A stretch of DNA of 64,000 bases from Massilia eurypsychrophila (GTDB lineage: Bacteria; Pseudomonadota; Gammaproteobacteria; Burkholderiales; Burkholderiaceae_D). Made by a program: the position numbers and the translations under genes. The notes under the pieces are model-generated. The model was not told the DNA's origin and searched no databases. It was given only the letters and a program-made list of their open reading frames with translations. The DNA is taken from contig NZ_PDOC01000005.1 in the NCBI RefSeq assembly GCF_002760655.1, positions 248,001-312,000 of the forward strand, given 5' to 3'. Positions 11,027-20,675 of this stretch are shown in pieces (the first letter of the stretch is position 1; each line of letters starts with the position of its first letter).

Positions 11027-11298
11027 GCGCCCCCGGCCGTCCCGAACGGATCCGCGCGCTGCTGGAAGCGGCATTGCAGCCAAGCGTGCTCGAGCTGACA
11101 GACGAGTCGCATCTGCATGCAGGCCACGCCGGCGCAGCCTCTGGCGGCGGCCACTATCGCCTGAGAATTGTCTCTCAACAGTTCGAAGGTCTGAGGCTCG
11201 TCATGCGACATCGACTCGTGTATGATTCCGTGCACGATATGATGCACACTGAAATCCATGCCCTTGCCATCACTGCTTTGGCGCCGTCAGAACTGTGA
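11023..11298 (+). CDS. bolA: BolA family protein
   Basis: This 91-residue protein has the BolA fold pattern: a helix with [24 protein letters not shown], a [11 protein letters not shown] strand, and the C-terminal [16 protein letters not shown] helix with the conserved H/T-E-IHAL. BolA proteins work with monothiol glutaredoxins in Fe-S handling and can act as regulators of envelope genes. It overlaps yciB by 4 bp. It lies 109 bp upstream of the first parvulin gene. Confidence 0.93.
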   Translation: MSAPGRPERIRALLEAALQPSVLELTDESHLHAGHAGAASGGGHYRLRIVSQQFEGLRLVMRHRLVYDSVHDMMHTEIHALAITALAPSEL

Positions 11299-11407
11299 AA
11301 ACAGGCGCATGTTTCAGGGATTCTTAAGAAATCTGTTTCACAATGCGCCAACGCATAGTAAAAAATTAGATCTGTCTGTCCAAGCAACTTTCCAACAGGA
11401 ATCAATA

Positions 11408-12187
11408 ATGACCTTTAAGCCAGCCCGCTTGCTGTTAGCACTCCTTGCCGTTGCCGCTATCCCGGCCTTCGCGCAAAACCTCGCCGTTGTAAATGGTAAA
11501 GCCATCCCGTCGTCGCGCGCCGACGCCGTCGTCAAGCAGGTTGTGGCACAAGGCCAGCAGCCGGATTCGCCGCAGTTGCGCGAAGCGGTCAAGAAAGACC
11601 TGATCGTGCGCGAAGTGATGATGCAGGAAGCGGTCAAGGCTGGCTTCGAGAAAGATGCGACCGTCAAGTCGCAGATGGAAAACGCCCACCAGACCATCGT
11701 TATCAACGCGCTGGTGCGTGACTACATGACCAAGAACCCGATCAAGGATGCCGACATCAAGGCCGAATACGATCGCTACAAGGCGCAGGCCGGCGACAAG
11801 GAATACCATGTCCGCCACATCCTGGTCGGTACCGACGCTGAAGCGAAAGCGGTCATCGCCAAGCTCAAAGGCGGCGCCAAGTTCGAAGAGCTGGCCAAGA
11901 CGTCGAAAGACACCGGCACCGCGGCCAGCGGCGGCGACCTCGACTGGGCATCGCCTAATTCGTTCCCGAAAGTGTTCAGCGACGCGTTTGTCGGCCTGCA
12001 AAAAGGCGCGATCACCGAGACCGCCGTGCAAACCCCGAACGGTTTCCACATCATCAAGCTCGACGACACCCGTCCTGCCAAGATCCCGGCCATGGAAGAA
12101 GTAAAAGGCCAGATCGAAGAAGCGCTGGCGCAGAAGAAGCTGCAGGCGTACCAGGAAGCGATGCTCAAGAAAGCAACCGTCAAGTAA
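11408..12187 (+). CDS. Periplasmic parvulin-type peptidyl-prolyl isomerase (PpiC family), copy 1
   Basis: This 259-residue precursor has a signal peptide ending AIPAFA-QN and an N-terminal SurA-like helical region. The parvulin domain spans roughly residues 135-230 (EYHVRHILVGT, KFEELAKTSKD, GGDLDWAS, PNGFHIIKLDD). It should catalyse prolyl cis-trans isomerisation and chaperone outer-membrane or secreted proteins. The ATG at 11408 was chosen because the signal peptide starts there; the frame opens further upstream. The neighbouring gene is a close paralogue. Confidence 0.92.
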   Translation: MTFKPARLLLALLAVAAIPAFAQNLAVVNGKAIPSSRADAVVKQVVAQGQQPDSPQLREAVKKDLIVREVMMQEAVKAGFEKDATVKSQMENAHQTIVINALVRDYMTKNPIKDADIKAEYDRYKAQAGDKEYHVRHILVGTDAEAKAVIAKLKGGAKFEELAKTSKDTGTAASGGDLDWASPNSFPKVFSDAFVGLQKGAITETAVQTPNGFHIIKLDDTRPAKIPAMEEVKGQIEEALAQKKLQAYQEAMLKKATVK

Positions 12188-12256
12188 ACCCAGTACCACC
12201 GGCGCCCGCGGGCGCCGGCATCGCCGTCGTGAGACGCGAATTTTTAGAGGAAACGC

Positions 12257-13024
12257 ATGAAACCAGCCATCCTGTTGTTAGCCATGACCTTCGTCGCCGC
12301 GCCGGCATTTGCGCAGAACGTCGCCACCGTCAACGGCAAAGCCATTCCATCGGCCAAGGTCGACCAGATCGTCAAGCAAGTCGTTGCCCAAGGCAAGCAG
12401 ACCGATTCGCCGCAACTGCGCGAAGCGATCAAGAAAGACCTGATCAACCGCGAGGTGCTGATCCAGGAAGCCGACAAACAGGGTTACGGCACCCGTCCTG
12501 AAGTCAAGACCGCGCTCGAGAACGCGCGCCAGAGCATCATCATCAACGCGATGCTGGCCGACTACGTCAAGAAGAACCCGGTCAAGGACACCGAAATCAA
12601 GGCCGAGTACGACAAGTACAAGTCGCAGGTCGGCGACAAGGAATACCACGCGCGCCATATCCTGGTTGCCACCGAAGATGAAGCGAAGGCCATCATCGCC
12701 AAGCTCAAAGCCGGCGGCAAGTTCGAAGAGCTGGCCAAGCAGTCGAAAGACGGTTCGGCAGCCAATGGCGGCGACCTGGACTGGGCAAGCGCTGCTTCCT
12801 ACGTGCCTGAGTTCTCGAAGGCGATGGTCGCACTGAACAAGGGCCAGATTACCGAAACTCCGGTCAAGACCCAGTTCGGCTACCACGTCATCAAGCTCGA
12901 AGAAACCCGTGCGGCAAAGATTCCGCCGTTCGAGGAAGTCAAGGCCCAGGTTGCCGAGTCGCTGCAGCAGCGCAAGCTGCAGGCGTACCGCGAAGAACTG
13001 ATGAAGAAGGCCAAGGTCCAGTAA
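12257..13024 (+). CDS. Periplasmic parvulin-type peptidyl-prolyl isomerase (PpiC family), copy 2
   Basis: This 255-residue precursor has a signal peptide ending APAFA-QN. It can be aligned along its whole length with copy 1, for example VNGKAIPSAKVDQIVKQVV against VNGKAIPSSRADAVVKQVV. The parvulin domain has YHARHILVAT, GGDLDWAS and FGYHVIKLEE. It lies 69 bp downstream of copy 1 with a GAGG site before the ATG. The pair is a tandem duplication. The copies have diverged enough to suggest different clients, which is inference. A strong terminator follows. Confidence 0.93.
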   Translation: MKPAILLLAMTFVAAPAFAQNVATVNGKAIPSAKVDQIVKQVVAQGKQTDSPQLREAIKKDLINREVLIQEADKQGYGTRPEVKTALENARQSIIINAMLADYVKKNPVKDTEIKAEYDKYKSQVGDKEYHARHILVATEDEAKAIIAKLKAGGKFEELAKQSKDGSAANGGDLDWASAASYVPEFSKAMVALNKGQITETPVKTQFGYHVIKLEETRAAKIPPFEEVKAQVAESLQQRKLQAYREELMKKAKVQ

Positions 13025-13042
13025 GCCGGACCTCGCCGCAAG

Positions 13043-13074
13043 AAAAAGCGCTTCGGTTTCGAAGCGCTTTTTTT
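13043..13074 (+). terminator. Rho-independent terminator after the ppiC pair
   Basis: A 13-bp perfect stem (aaaaagcgcttcg / cgaagcgcttttt) has a 4-nt gttt loop and runs into a T-tract. It begins 19 bp after the second ppiC stop. The A-rich 5' side means it may also serve the convergent minus-strand gene at 13105-13920. Confidence 0.92.
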
Positions 13075-13104
13075 ACGCCTGGTGAATTGACCTTGCTTTG
13101 CGCA

Positions 13105-13920
13105 TCAATCGCAATGCTGCGGCGCGCCCGGATACAGCCCGTTGTTGTAGGTGTCCAGCGTGGCTGCCCACGTCTTCTGCAGCGCGCAAGCGCCGTTCGG
13201 GCAGGTGTCTAACGTGGCGCTGGCAAACCACTCTTGCGCCGCATAATAGACGGCCTGCACGCCGGCCGGCGCCGAGGTCGGCACCGCCGTGTTCAGCCGC
13301 GCCGCCATGTACTGGTGCGCGAGGATGATGTAGGCGTTGCCGCGCGGCGGCGTGTTGAACAATTGCTGCCACGTCAGCCCGCTGAGGAAGAACTGCGCAT
13401 CGCGGTCATACGGCGCCGACCACACGACGCCGGGCTTGCTCTTCCAGTAGCCCTGGGTGCGCACGCAGCCGATCACCGGGCAGCCGCACACCTGGGCCCC
13501 ATATGCCGCGCCGGCCGCGTACGTCGTCGCGCCCGTCCCAACCTGCACGCTGGTGGTATTGCGCAGCGTGCCGAGGATGAGCGGCGCCGCGTCCGCCGAG
13601 AACAGGAAAGTCGTCGCGCCGGTGGCCGGGTCGATGATGCCGCGCTCCGTGCCCGCAATTTTAGGCAACACCAGCGCATCGGCATAGCCGTCGCGGTTCA
13701 CCGCGTTCTGCACGCGGTATCCCACCGCAAGCGCGGCCGGATCGCCCTTGCCCAGCACCGTGACCACGCCCGAATAGCGCCATTTCCCCGTGGTTTCATC
13801 GACGCAGACGTCGAGCGTGGACGAAACGGCTGGCGCGGCCGGTTGGGCATGGCTGTGCTGCAGGGCGAACAGGAACGGAAGCAAGAGCAACACACGTGCG
13901 GGAATACGGCGGCAGTTCAT
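13105..13920 (-). CDS. Secreted protein of unknown function with TQGYWK motif
   Basis: This 271-residue precursor has a signal peptide (RVLLLLPFLFALQHSHA, cleavage near HAQ). The mature part begins with a Cys-containing strand (LDVCVDETTGKWRYSGVVTVLG). It then has CGCPVIGCVRTQGYWKSKPG, a Cys-rich segment with the TQGYWK motif found in many secreted bacterial proteins of unknown role, and ends with a Cys pair near CPNGACALQKTW and a final Cys two residues from the end. The Cys residues suggest a disulfide-stabilised extracellular or periplasmic protein. The start at 13920 is chosen by a good AAGGAG site. It stands alone between the ppiC terminator and the toxin-antitoxin pair. No function can be assigned. 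Confidence 0.8.
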   Translation of the reverse strand: MNCRRIPARVLLLLPFLFALQHSHAQPAAPAVSSTLDVCVDETTGKWRYSGVVTVLGKGDPAALAVGYRVQNAVNRDGYADALVLPKIAGTERGIIDPATGATTFLFSADAAPLILGTLRNTTSVQVGTGATTYAAGAAYGAQVCGCPVIGCVRTQGYWKSKPGVVWSAPYDRDAQFFLSGLTWQQLFNTPPRGNAYIILAHQYMAARLNTAVPTSAPAGVQAVYYAAQEWFASATLDTCPNGACALQKTWAATLDTYNNGLYPGAPQHCD

Positions 13921-14081
13921 GACGATTCTCCTTTGGCATACAACGCCCCCGGATACGGCGACTTGACGCGCTTCGTCAGGCTTCACCGAACCACTCGACA
14001 GGGTCGCTGTCAGCACATGGTGTGCCTTTAGCGAACGGTCAATCTTGTGTTAGCTCATCGACAGGTTTTGTAGAGTTTCGT

Positions 14082-14124
14082 CAACGAAAGATTGCGTGCG
14101 AACAGTAATTACGCAACGAAAGAT
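14082..14124 (+). repeat. 11-bp direct repeats upstream of the toxin-antitoxin pair
   Basis: CAACGAAAGAT occurs at 14082-14092 and again at 14114-14124, a spacing of 32 bp (about three helical turns). Both are 60-100 bp before the antitoxin start. Toxin-antitoxin operons are often autorepressed at repeated operators, so these are candidate sites. No match to a known operator is claimed. Confidence 0.4.
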
Positions 14125-14184
14125 CCGACGAAAAATGCGCCATTGATGAAGCGCTGTCGGTGGGTGTGGGTATAATCTAGAACG

Positions 14185-14388
14185 ATGAAGAGCATTCTCA
14201 CACCAATTGAGTCCGAATTTGCGACGACAGAAGAAGCCGAAGCGTACGCACGCTGGTTTCGGGCAAAGGTCGAGGCGTCACTTGCTGACCAGCGCCCGAT
14301 GATTCCACACGATGAGGTGATGGCCACCCTGCGCGACGTGATCGAAGCGAATCGCGGGCCCAATGCTTCCGATCCTTTGGCGACCTGA
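14185..14388 (+). CDS. Antitoxin, stability-determinant / RelB-like type
   Basis: This small acidic 67-residue protein resembles the short stability-determinant antitoxins (pattern EFATTEEAEAYARWFRAKVEASLADQ followed by PHDEVMA). The C-terminal part probably wraps the toxin. It overlaps the toxin gene by 26 bp, a common toxin-antitoxin arrangement. The family assignment is from remembered pattern, so moderate confidence. Confidence 0.78.
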   Translation: MKSILTPIESEFATTEEAEAYARWFRAKVEASLADQRPMIPHDEVMATLRDVIEANRGPNASDPLAT

Positions 14389-14638
14389 GGCACAATCGGA
14401 TCTCGCGGCGATCTTCGCTTATATCGCACGTAGAAATCCACAAGCAGCGACTGATCTCTACAGCCAAATCGAACGGCTGGTTTCCCAGTTACCACAGCAC
14501 CCATACCTTTACCGCCCCGGGAGGGTGCCAAGTACGCGCGAGCTTATTGCCCACCCCAACTATATCGTCGTGTATCGGGTAGCTGCAGCAGCAATCGAGA
14601 TTGTCTCTGCATTGCATTCGAGACAGAAATACCCCTGA
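14363..14638 (+). CDS. RelE/ParE-family toxin
   Basis: This 91-residue basic protein has the RelE/ParE pattern: WRPEAQSDLAAIFAYIARRNPQAA helices, then LPQHPYLYRPGRVPSTRELIAHPNYIVVYRV strands and a final IEIVSALHSRQKYP strand. The Arg and Tyr positions resemble ParE-type toxins more than RelE mRNA nucleases, so gyrase or translation could be the target. It is translated from a start inside the antitoxin gene. It is convergent with purL. Confidence 0.85.
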   Translation: MLPILWRPEAQSDLAAIFAYIARRNPQAATDLYSQIERLVSQLPQHPYLYRPGRVPSTRELIAHPNYIVVYRVAAAAIEIVSALHSRQKYP

Positions 14639-14687
14639 CCGACACGATTCACAGTCGCGCAGTCAGGAGAGTCAAAATGACGTGCAA

Positions 14688-14714
14688 GTGACCAGCCGCC
14701 AGGCGGCTGATCAC
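14688..14714. terminator. Hairpin between toxin gene and purL (possible bidirectional terminator)
   Basis: An 11-bp stem (gtgaccagccg / cggctgatcac, with one G-T type pair) has a 5-nt loop. It lies between the convergent toxin gene and purL, 13 bp beyond the purL stop. There is no good T-tract on either side, so its strength as a terminator is uncertain. Confidence 0.45.
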
Positions 14715-14727
14715 ATTTACGATCTGC

Positions 14728-17700
14728 TTACCCCACGAACTTGCGCGCATTGCGGAACATGCGCATCCACGGCGAATCCTCGCCCCACGCCTCCGGATGC
14801 CACGACTGCTGCACCGAGCGGAACACGCGTTCGGCGTGCGGCATCATCACCGAGAAGCGCCCGTCGGCCGTGGTCACGGCGGTCAAGCCCTGCGGCGAGC
14901 CGTTCGGGTTGAACGGATACGCCTCGGTCGCTTCGCCGCGGTTGTCGACGAAGCGCAGCGAACGAATCACCGCTGCGCTGTCGCCGGTCTGCGAGAAATC
15001 GGCGTAACCCTCGCCGTGGGCGATGGCGATGGCCGTCCTGGTGCCGGCCATGCCGGCGAAGAAGATCGACGGCGAGTCGAGCACCTCGACCATGCCGAAA
15101 CGCGCTTCGAACTGCTCCGACTTATTGCGGGTGAACTTCGGCCACGCGTGCGCGCCCGGGATGATCGACTTCAGGTTGCTCATCATCTGGCAGCCATTGC
15201 AGACACCCAGTCCGAAGGTGTCGCCGCGGTTGAAGAAGCGCGCGAACTGCTCGGCCAACAGGTTGTTGAACAGTATCGTCTTGGCCCAGCCTTCGCCGGC
15301 GCCGAGCACGTCGCCGTACGAGAAGCCGCCAACCGCGATCACGCCCTGGAAGTCGTCGAGCTTGACGCGCCCGGCAATCAGGTCGCTCATGTGCACGTCG
15401 ACCGCGGCGAAGCCGGCCTGGTGCATCACGTACGCCGTCTCGATGTGCGAGTTGACGCCCTGCTCGCGCAGGATCGCCACGCGCGGCCGCGCGCCGGTGC
15501 CGATGAATGGCGCCGCCACGTTCTCGCTCGGATCGAACGTCAGCACCGGCGAGATGCCGGGATCGGCAACGTCGAGCAGGCGGTCGTATTCGGCGTCGGC
15601 GCAGGCCGGATTGTCGCGCAGGCGCGCGATGCGCCAGCTCGTTTCGCTCCACAGACGGTGCAAGGCGCTGCGCTGCTCGCTGTAGATGGTCTTCGCGTCG
15701 CGCGTGAACTCGATCACGCCGCGCTCATTGAGCTTGCCGATGATATGGCTGCACGCGCCGAGCTGGTACTGGCGCAGCACGTTCATCACCGCGCTCTTGT
15801 CGTCGGCGCGCACCTGGATGACGGCGCCCAGTTCTTCGGCGAACAGCGCGCGCAAGGTCAGTTCATTGCGGCGCTCGGCCACCTGGCCGGCCCAATTCTT
15901 GGCGTCGCCCCAGTCGGCTGCGTGCTCGCCTTCCATCGCCAGGATGTCGAGGTTGACGGTGATGCCGGTGCGGCCGGCAAACGCCATCTCGCACAAGGTC
16001 GCATACAGGCCGCCGTCGGAGCGGTCGTGGTAGGCCAGCAGCTTGCCGTCGGCGCTCAACTGCTGGATCGCGGCGAAGAAGCCTTTCAGGTCGTCCGCGC
16101 TGTCGACGTCCGGCACGTCGTTGCCGAGCTGCTGCGTCACCTGCGCCAGCGCCGAGGCGCCGAGGCGGTTCTTGCCGCGTCCGAGGTCGACCAGGATCAT
16201 CACGGATTCGCCCGCGTCGGCGCGCAACTGCGGCGTCAGCGTGCGGCGCACGTCGGCCACCGGCGCGAACGCCGAGACGATCAGCGACACCGGCGACACC
16301 ACCGCCTTGCCGGCCTCGCCGTCAGTCCATGTCGTGCGCATCGACAGCGAATCCTTGCCGACCGGGATACTGATGCCCAGCGCCGGGCACAGCTCCATCC
16401 CGACTGCCTTGACGGTGTCGAACAGCGCCGCGTCCTGGCCTGGCTGGCCGCAGGCGGCCATCCAGTTGGCCGACAGCTTGATGTCCGAGATGTCCTTGAT
16501 GGCGGCGGCGGCGATGTTGGTGATCGCCTCGCCCACTGCCATCCGGCCCGACGCGGCGGCATTGATCACCGCCAGCGGCGTGCGCTCGCCCATCGCCATC
16601 GCTTCGCCGAGGTAGCCCTCGAAGCTCATCGCGGTGACGGCGACATCGGCCACCGGCACCTGCCACGGGCCGACCATCTGGTCGCGCATGGTCATGCCGC
16701 CGACGCTGCGGTCGCCAATCGTGATCAGGAACGACTTGTCGGCGACCGCCGGCAGCAGCAGCACACGGCGCGCCACGTCGGTCAGTTCGAGGCCGGTCAG
16801 ATCGACCGCCGGGAAAGCCTGCTGCACGTGCTGCACGTCGCGCTGCATCTTCGGCGGTTTGCCGAGCAGGACATCCATCGGCATGTCGACCGGGTTGTTG
16901 TCGCCCTGCGGATCGATCAGCTTGAGCTGGCGCTCTTCGGTGGCGACGCCGACCGGGGCGTACAGGCAGCGCTCGCGCTCGCACAGGGCGGCGAACAGCG
17001 GCAGGTCCTGCGGCGCGATTGCCAGCACATAGCGCTCCTGCGACTCGTTGCTCCAGATTTCCTTCGGCGCCATGCCGCTTTCTTCCAGCGGCACCTTGCG
17101 CAGGTCGAAGATCGCGCCGCGCTTGGCGTCGTTGACGATTTCCGGGAACGCGTTCGACAGGCCGCCGGCGCCGACGTCGTGGATCGAGATGATCGGATTA
17201 TCAAGCCCCATTTGCCAGCACGCGTTGATCACTTCCTGCGCGCGCCGCTCCATCTCGGGATTGCCGCGCTGGACCGAGTCGAAGTCCAGGTCGGCCGTGT
17301 TGGCGCCGGTCGCCATCGACGAGGCGGCGCTGCCGCCCATGCCGATGCGCATGCCGGGTCCACCCAGCTGGATCAGCAGGCTGCCGACCGGGATGTCGTT
17401 CTTGTGGGTGTGCTGGTCGGCGATGCTGCCGATGCCGCCGGCGATCATGATCGGCTTGTGGTAGCCGAACACGGTGTCGCCGATATTCTGTTCATACGTG
17501 CGGAAGTAGCCGCCCAGTACCGGGCGGCCGAATTCGTTGGAGAACGCCGCGCCGCCAAGCGGGCCGTCGATCATGATCTGCAGCGGCGACGCGATGCGCT
17601 CCGGCTTGCCGTAGGCGCCGGCAGGCACCCGCTGGGCGAACGGCGCGGTGACGCTGGCGGCGTTTTCCCATGCGCGTTCAAACCCAGGGATCATCAGGTT

Positions 17701-18753
17701 CGACACCGTGAAGCCGGTCAGGCCGGCCTTCGGCTTGGCGCCGCGGCCGGTCGCGCCCTCGTCGCGGATCTCGCCGCCGGCGCCGGTGGAGGCGCCCTGG
17801 AACGGCGAAATCGCGGTCGGGTGATTGTGCGTCTCGACCTTCATCAAGGTGTGCGTCAGTTCGGTCGAGGCGGCGTATTCGTGGCCGGCGCCGCGCGGAT
17901 AGAAGCGCGTCACGGTGGCCCCTTCCATGATCGACGAATTGTCGCTGTAGGCGACGATCGTGCCCTTCGGCTGCAGCTGGTGGGTGTTCTTGATCATCTG
18001 GAACAGCGACTTGTCCTGCTTCTCGCCGTCGATGACCCAGTCGGCGTTGAAGATCTTGTGGCGGCAGTGCTCGCTGTTCGCCTGGGCGAACATCATCAGT
18101 TCGACGTCGGTCGGATTGCGCCTGACGCGCGTGAACGCCTCGAGCAGGTAGTCGATCTCGTCGTCCGACAAGGCCAGTCCGAGGTCGCTGTTGGCAAACT
18201 CCAGCGCCGCCCTGCCTTCGCCGAGCAGGTCGACCGATTCGAGCGGCTTGGCGTCGAGTTCCTGGAACAGCTGCGCGGCCTGGTCGGCGTTGCGCAGCAC
18301 CGACTCGGTCATGCGGTCGTGCAGCAGCGCCGCTACCGCCTGCAGTTCGCTGTCGGTCAGCTTTTTGGCCGCGCCGATGCCGGTGCCGAGGATGCCACCC
18401 TTGAGCTCAATGGCGTAGGCGATGCCGCGCTCGATGCGGTGCACATGCGCCATGCCGCAGTTGTGGGCGATGTCGGTTGCCTTCGAGGCCCACGGCGAAA
18501 TGGTGCCGAAGCGCGGGATGACAAAGAACTCCTCCACGGCGCCGCCGGCTGCGGCGGCGTGCGCCGGCTCGCCGTAGGTCAGCATCGCCTCGATGCGGAC
18601 GCTGTCGTCGGCCGACAGCGGCGCGCTCGAATCGATGAAGTGGACGAAGCGCGCCTGGACCGCGGCGACATGCGGGGCGGCTGACTGCAGTTGGCTCAGG
18701 AGGCGTTGGCTACGGAATGCGGACAGGGCGTTTGAACCCGACAGAATCAACAT
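14728..18753 (-). CDS. purL: Phosphoribosylformylglycinamidine synthase PurL (large single-chain form)
   Basis: PurL makes FGAM from FGAR, ATP and glutamine in purine synthesis. The 1341-residue protein matches the long proteobacterial form. It has an N-terminal FGAR-AT linker region, the ATP-binding core ([33 protein letters not shown]), a second AIR-synthase-like half ([20 protein letters not shown]) and a C-terminal class I glutaminase with the nucleophile Cys in [13 protein letters not shown] and the His of the triad near QSWHPEAW. The ATG at 18753 begins [14 protein letters not shown], the normal start; the frame stays open upstream without family similarity. Long open frames on the opposite strand are composition artefacts. 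Confidence 0.97.
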   Translation of the reverse strand: MLILSGSNALSAFRSQRLLSQLQSAAPHVAAVQARFVHFIDSSAPLSADDSVRIEAMLTYGEPAHAAAAGGAVEEFFVIPRFGTISPWASKATDIAHNCGMAHVHRIERGIAYAIELKGGILGTGIGAAKKLTDSELQAVAALLHDRMTESVLRNADQAAQLFQELDAKPLESVDLLGEGRAALEFANSDLGLALSDDEIDYLLEAFTRVRRNPTDVELMMFAQANSEHCRHKIFNADWVIDGEKQDKSLFQMIKNTHQLQPKGTIVAYSDNSSIMEGATVTRFYPRGAGHEYAASTELTHTLMKVETHNHPTAISPFQGASTGAGGEIRDEGATGRGAKPKAGLTGFTVSNLMIPGFERAWENAASVTAPFAQRVPAGAYGKPERIASPLQIMIDGPLGGAAFSNEFGRPVLGGYFRTYEQNIGDTVFGYHKPIMIAGGIGSIADQHTHKNDIPVGSLLIQLGGPGMRIGMGGSAASSMATGANTADLDFDSVQRGNPEMERRAQEVINACWQMGLDNPIISIHDVGAGGLSNAFPEIVNDAKRGAIFDLRKVPLEESGMAPKEIWSNESQERYVLAIAPQDLPLFAALCERERCLYAPVGVATEERQLKLIDPQGDNNPVDMPMDVLLGKPPKMQRDVQHVQQAFPAVDLTGLELTDVARRVLLLPAVADKSFLITIGDRSVGGMTMRDQMVGPWQVPVADVAVTAMSFEGYLGEAMAMGERTPLAVINAAASGRMAVGEAITNIAAAAIKDISDIKLSANWMAACGQPGQDAALFDTVKAVGMELCPALGISIPVGKDSLSMRTTWTDGEAGKAVVSPVSLIVSAFAPVADVRRTLTPQLRADAGESVMILVDLGRGKNRLGASALAQVTQQLGNDVPDVDSADDLKGFFAAIQQLSADGKLLAYHDRSDGGLYATLCEMAFAGRTGITVNLDILAMEGEHAADWGDAKNWAGQVAERRNELTLRALFAEELGAVIQVRADDKSAVMNVLRQYQLGACSHIIGKLNERGVIEFTRDAKTIYSEQRSALHRLWSETSWRIARLRDNPACADAEYDRLLDVADPGISPVLTFDPSENVAAPFIGTGARPRVAILREQGVNSHIETAYVMHQAGFAAVDVHMSDLIAGRVKLDDFQGVIAVGGFSYGDVLGAGEGWAKTILFNNLLAEQFARFFNRGDTFGLGVCNGCQMMSNLKSIIPGAHAWPKFTRNKSEQFEARFGMVEVLDSPSIFFAGMAGTRTAIAIAHGEGYADFSQTGDSAAVIRSLRFVDNRGEATEAYPFNPNGSPQGLTAVTTADGRFSVMMPHAERVFRSVQQSWHPEAWGEDSPWMRMFRNARKFVG

Positions 18754-18840
18754 GGTTGGGATATAGGTTGATGCAGCGTGGCTGCGGGTTAAAGGTGGAG
18801 GCGGCAAAGGTGATGATCGAGGCAGGTTTACCAGGCCGCT

Positions 18841-18846
18841 ATTATA
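18841..18846 (-). promoter_or_regulatory. Candidate -10 element of the purL promoter
   Basis: On the minus strand this reads TATAAT, a perfect -10 hexamer, about 88 bp before the purL ATG. No good TTGACA-like -35 is seen 16-18 bp further upstream, so the promoter would need an activator or be weak. The intergenic region also serves the divergent receiver-TPR gene. Confidence 0.4.
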
Positions 18847-19028
18847 CCGCGTTGCACCATGAGGGCGCGCCGACCGGGCCAGCTGCTCATTGCTATTGCG
18901 TGGTAGATCAACAATAGCGTATCGTCCGGTTTCAAGACTTTCCGGCATTCGCCGTAAACAGTGGGACAAGCACGTAAAGCGACGAGACAAACCACCCCGG
19001 CCCGACCGGCACACCAGAGTAAAGCCCG

Positions 19029-20657
19029 ATGCAAGAAAATAGCAATTTGACAGTTCTGGTCGTCGACCCCAACCCGGGGATGCGGGGCAGCCTGCAAAAC
19101 ATGCTGAACCAAGCCGGCATCAGCAAGATCGACTACGTGGTCAGCTCAGGCACGGCCATCAAGCAGCTGGCCAAGAAATCGTACGACATCATCCTGTGCG
19201 AGTACGACCTTGGCAGCGCCTCGGACGACGGCCAGGACGGCCAGCAGCTGCTCGAAGACCTGCGCCACCACCAGCTGATTGGCCTGCTGACCATCTTCAT
19301 CATGATCACCTCGGAAGGCGTCTACAGCAAAGTGGTCAGCGCGGCCGAACTGACGCCGACCGGCTACATCCTCAAGCCGTTCACGGTCGACATGCTCAGC
19401 GCCCGCATCATGCGCGCGATCGAGCGCCGCCGCGCCTTCATCCCCGCTTACCAGTTGATCGGCCAGGGCAACCTGCGCGAAGCGATCAAGGCCTGCGCCG
19501 CGGCCGGCGCCGAGCATCCGCCCTACGCGCTCGACTTTGCGCGCCTGCGCGCCGAGCTGCACGTGAGTCTGAACGAGCTGGCGCAGGCCGAGACGCTGTA
19601 TTCGGAAGTCCTGGCGGTCAAGCCGATCGGCTGGGCCGGACTTGGACTGGCGCGCACGCTGTTTGCCCAGGATCGCCAGGCCGAAGCCGAATCGCTGCTG
19701 GTCAAACTGGTGTCCGACAACCCGAAACTGATGGCGGCCTACGACTTGCTGGCGCGCTGCCACGAGCACAATGGCTCGCCCGTCAGCGCCCAGCGCATCC
19801 TCGAAGACGCGGTGGCGATTTCGCCGCACATGGTGCGCCGCCTGCGCAAGCTCGGCGAAGTCGCGTTGGAGGCGGGCGACGCCGCCGCCGCCGAGAAATC
19901 GTTCAAGCAGGTCGTCGCCAAGGCCAGGTACTCCGAGTTCCGCGACCCCGAGGACCATGTCAACCTGGTCAAGGCGCTTATCAAGAAGGGCGACCCGGTG
20001 CAGGCCGGCGGCGTGATCCGCGACCTCGAAAAGTCCATGCGCGGCAATCCGAGCCTCGACGCGTGCAAGGCGATATCGGCGGCGCTGCTGCACGAATCGG
20101 CCGGCAACAGCGCCGGCGCAACGGACGAACTCAATGCCGCGGTGCTTGCCATGCGAACCTGTCCGGCGTTGTCGGCCAACCTGCGCATCGGCCTGGCGCG
20201 CAGCTGCCTAGCCAACAAACTGGACAAGGAAGCGTCGGAAGTGATGCTGTCGGCGATGAACGACGGCGCCAGCGGCATCTCGATGCAGCAGGCGATCAGC
20301 GTGTTCGTCAAGGCCGGCCGGCCCGACCTGGCCGACGGCATCGGCGCCCAGCTGAAGGCGCAGGCGCAGGAACTGCTCAACGTCGCCGGCGAGAAAACCA
20401 GCATGGGCGACTTCAAGGGAGCGGTGCAGACGCTGCTCGAAGCGCGCCGCATGGCGCCAGGGAACATGGCGGTGATGGTCGCGGCGGCCAAAGCGATGCT
20501 GCGCCAGCTCGGCGAACTGGGATGGGACCACCCGCTGGCCGAACAATGCGACGGCGTCATCGACACCATCCGCAAGCTCGACGCCGCGCATGCGTCGCTG
20601 CTGCAGTTGAACGACGACTACATCAACGCCAAGCGCAAGTACGGTATCTCTGCCTGA
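19029..20657 (+). CDS. Receiver-domain protein with TPR repeats
   Basis: This 542-residue cytoplasmic protein has a CheY-like receiver at residues 7-125 ([32 protein letters not shown]). A long helical region of tetratricopeptide repeats follows from about residue 140 to the end. The expected phosphoacceptor Asp in the CxYDLG strand is Glu58, while the switch Thr/Ser and the conserved Lys (LKPF) are kept. There is no DNA-binding or enzymatic output domain, so it probably acts by protein-protein contact. It is divergent from purL and convergent with the 5-oxoprolinase gene, and the partner kinase is not next door. Confidence 0.85.
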   Translation: MQENSNLTVLVVDPNPGMRGSLQNMLNQAGISKIDYVVSSGTAIKQLAKKSYDIILCEYDLGSASDDGQDGQQLLEDLRHHQLIGLLTIFIMITSEGVYSKVVSAAELTPTGYILKPFTVDMLSARIMRAIERRRAFIPAYQLIGQGNLREAIKACAAAGAEHPPYALDFARLRAELHVSLNELAQAETLYSEVLAVKPIGWAGLGLARTLFAQDRQAEAESLLVKLVSDNPKLMAAYDLLARCHEHNGSPVSAQRILEDAVAISPHMVRRLRKLGEVALEAGDAAAAEKSFKQVVAKARYSEFRDPEDHVNLVKALIKKGDPVQAGGVIRDLEKSMRGNPSLDACKAISAALLHESAGNSAGATDELNAAVLAMRTCPALSANLRIGLARSCLANKLDKEASEVMLSAMNDGASGISMQQAISVFVKAGRPDLADGIGAQLKAQAQELLNVAGEKTSMGDFKGAVQTLLEARRMAPGNMAVMVAAAKAMLRQLGELGWDHPLAEQCDGVIDTIRKLDAAHASLLQLNDDYINAKRKYGISA

Positions 20658-20675
20658 CCGCAACGCAGCCAGCGG

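Noticed and set aside
14797-18684. Open frame of 1295 codons on the plus strand opposite purL
   Set aside because: It lies wholly antisense to an intact, well-conserved purL. High-GC codon bias opens the mirror frame; the translation has no domain pattern and is rich in Arg/His/Asp.
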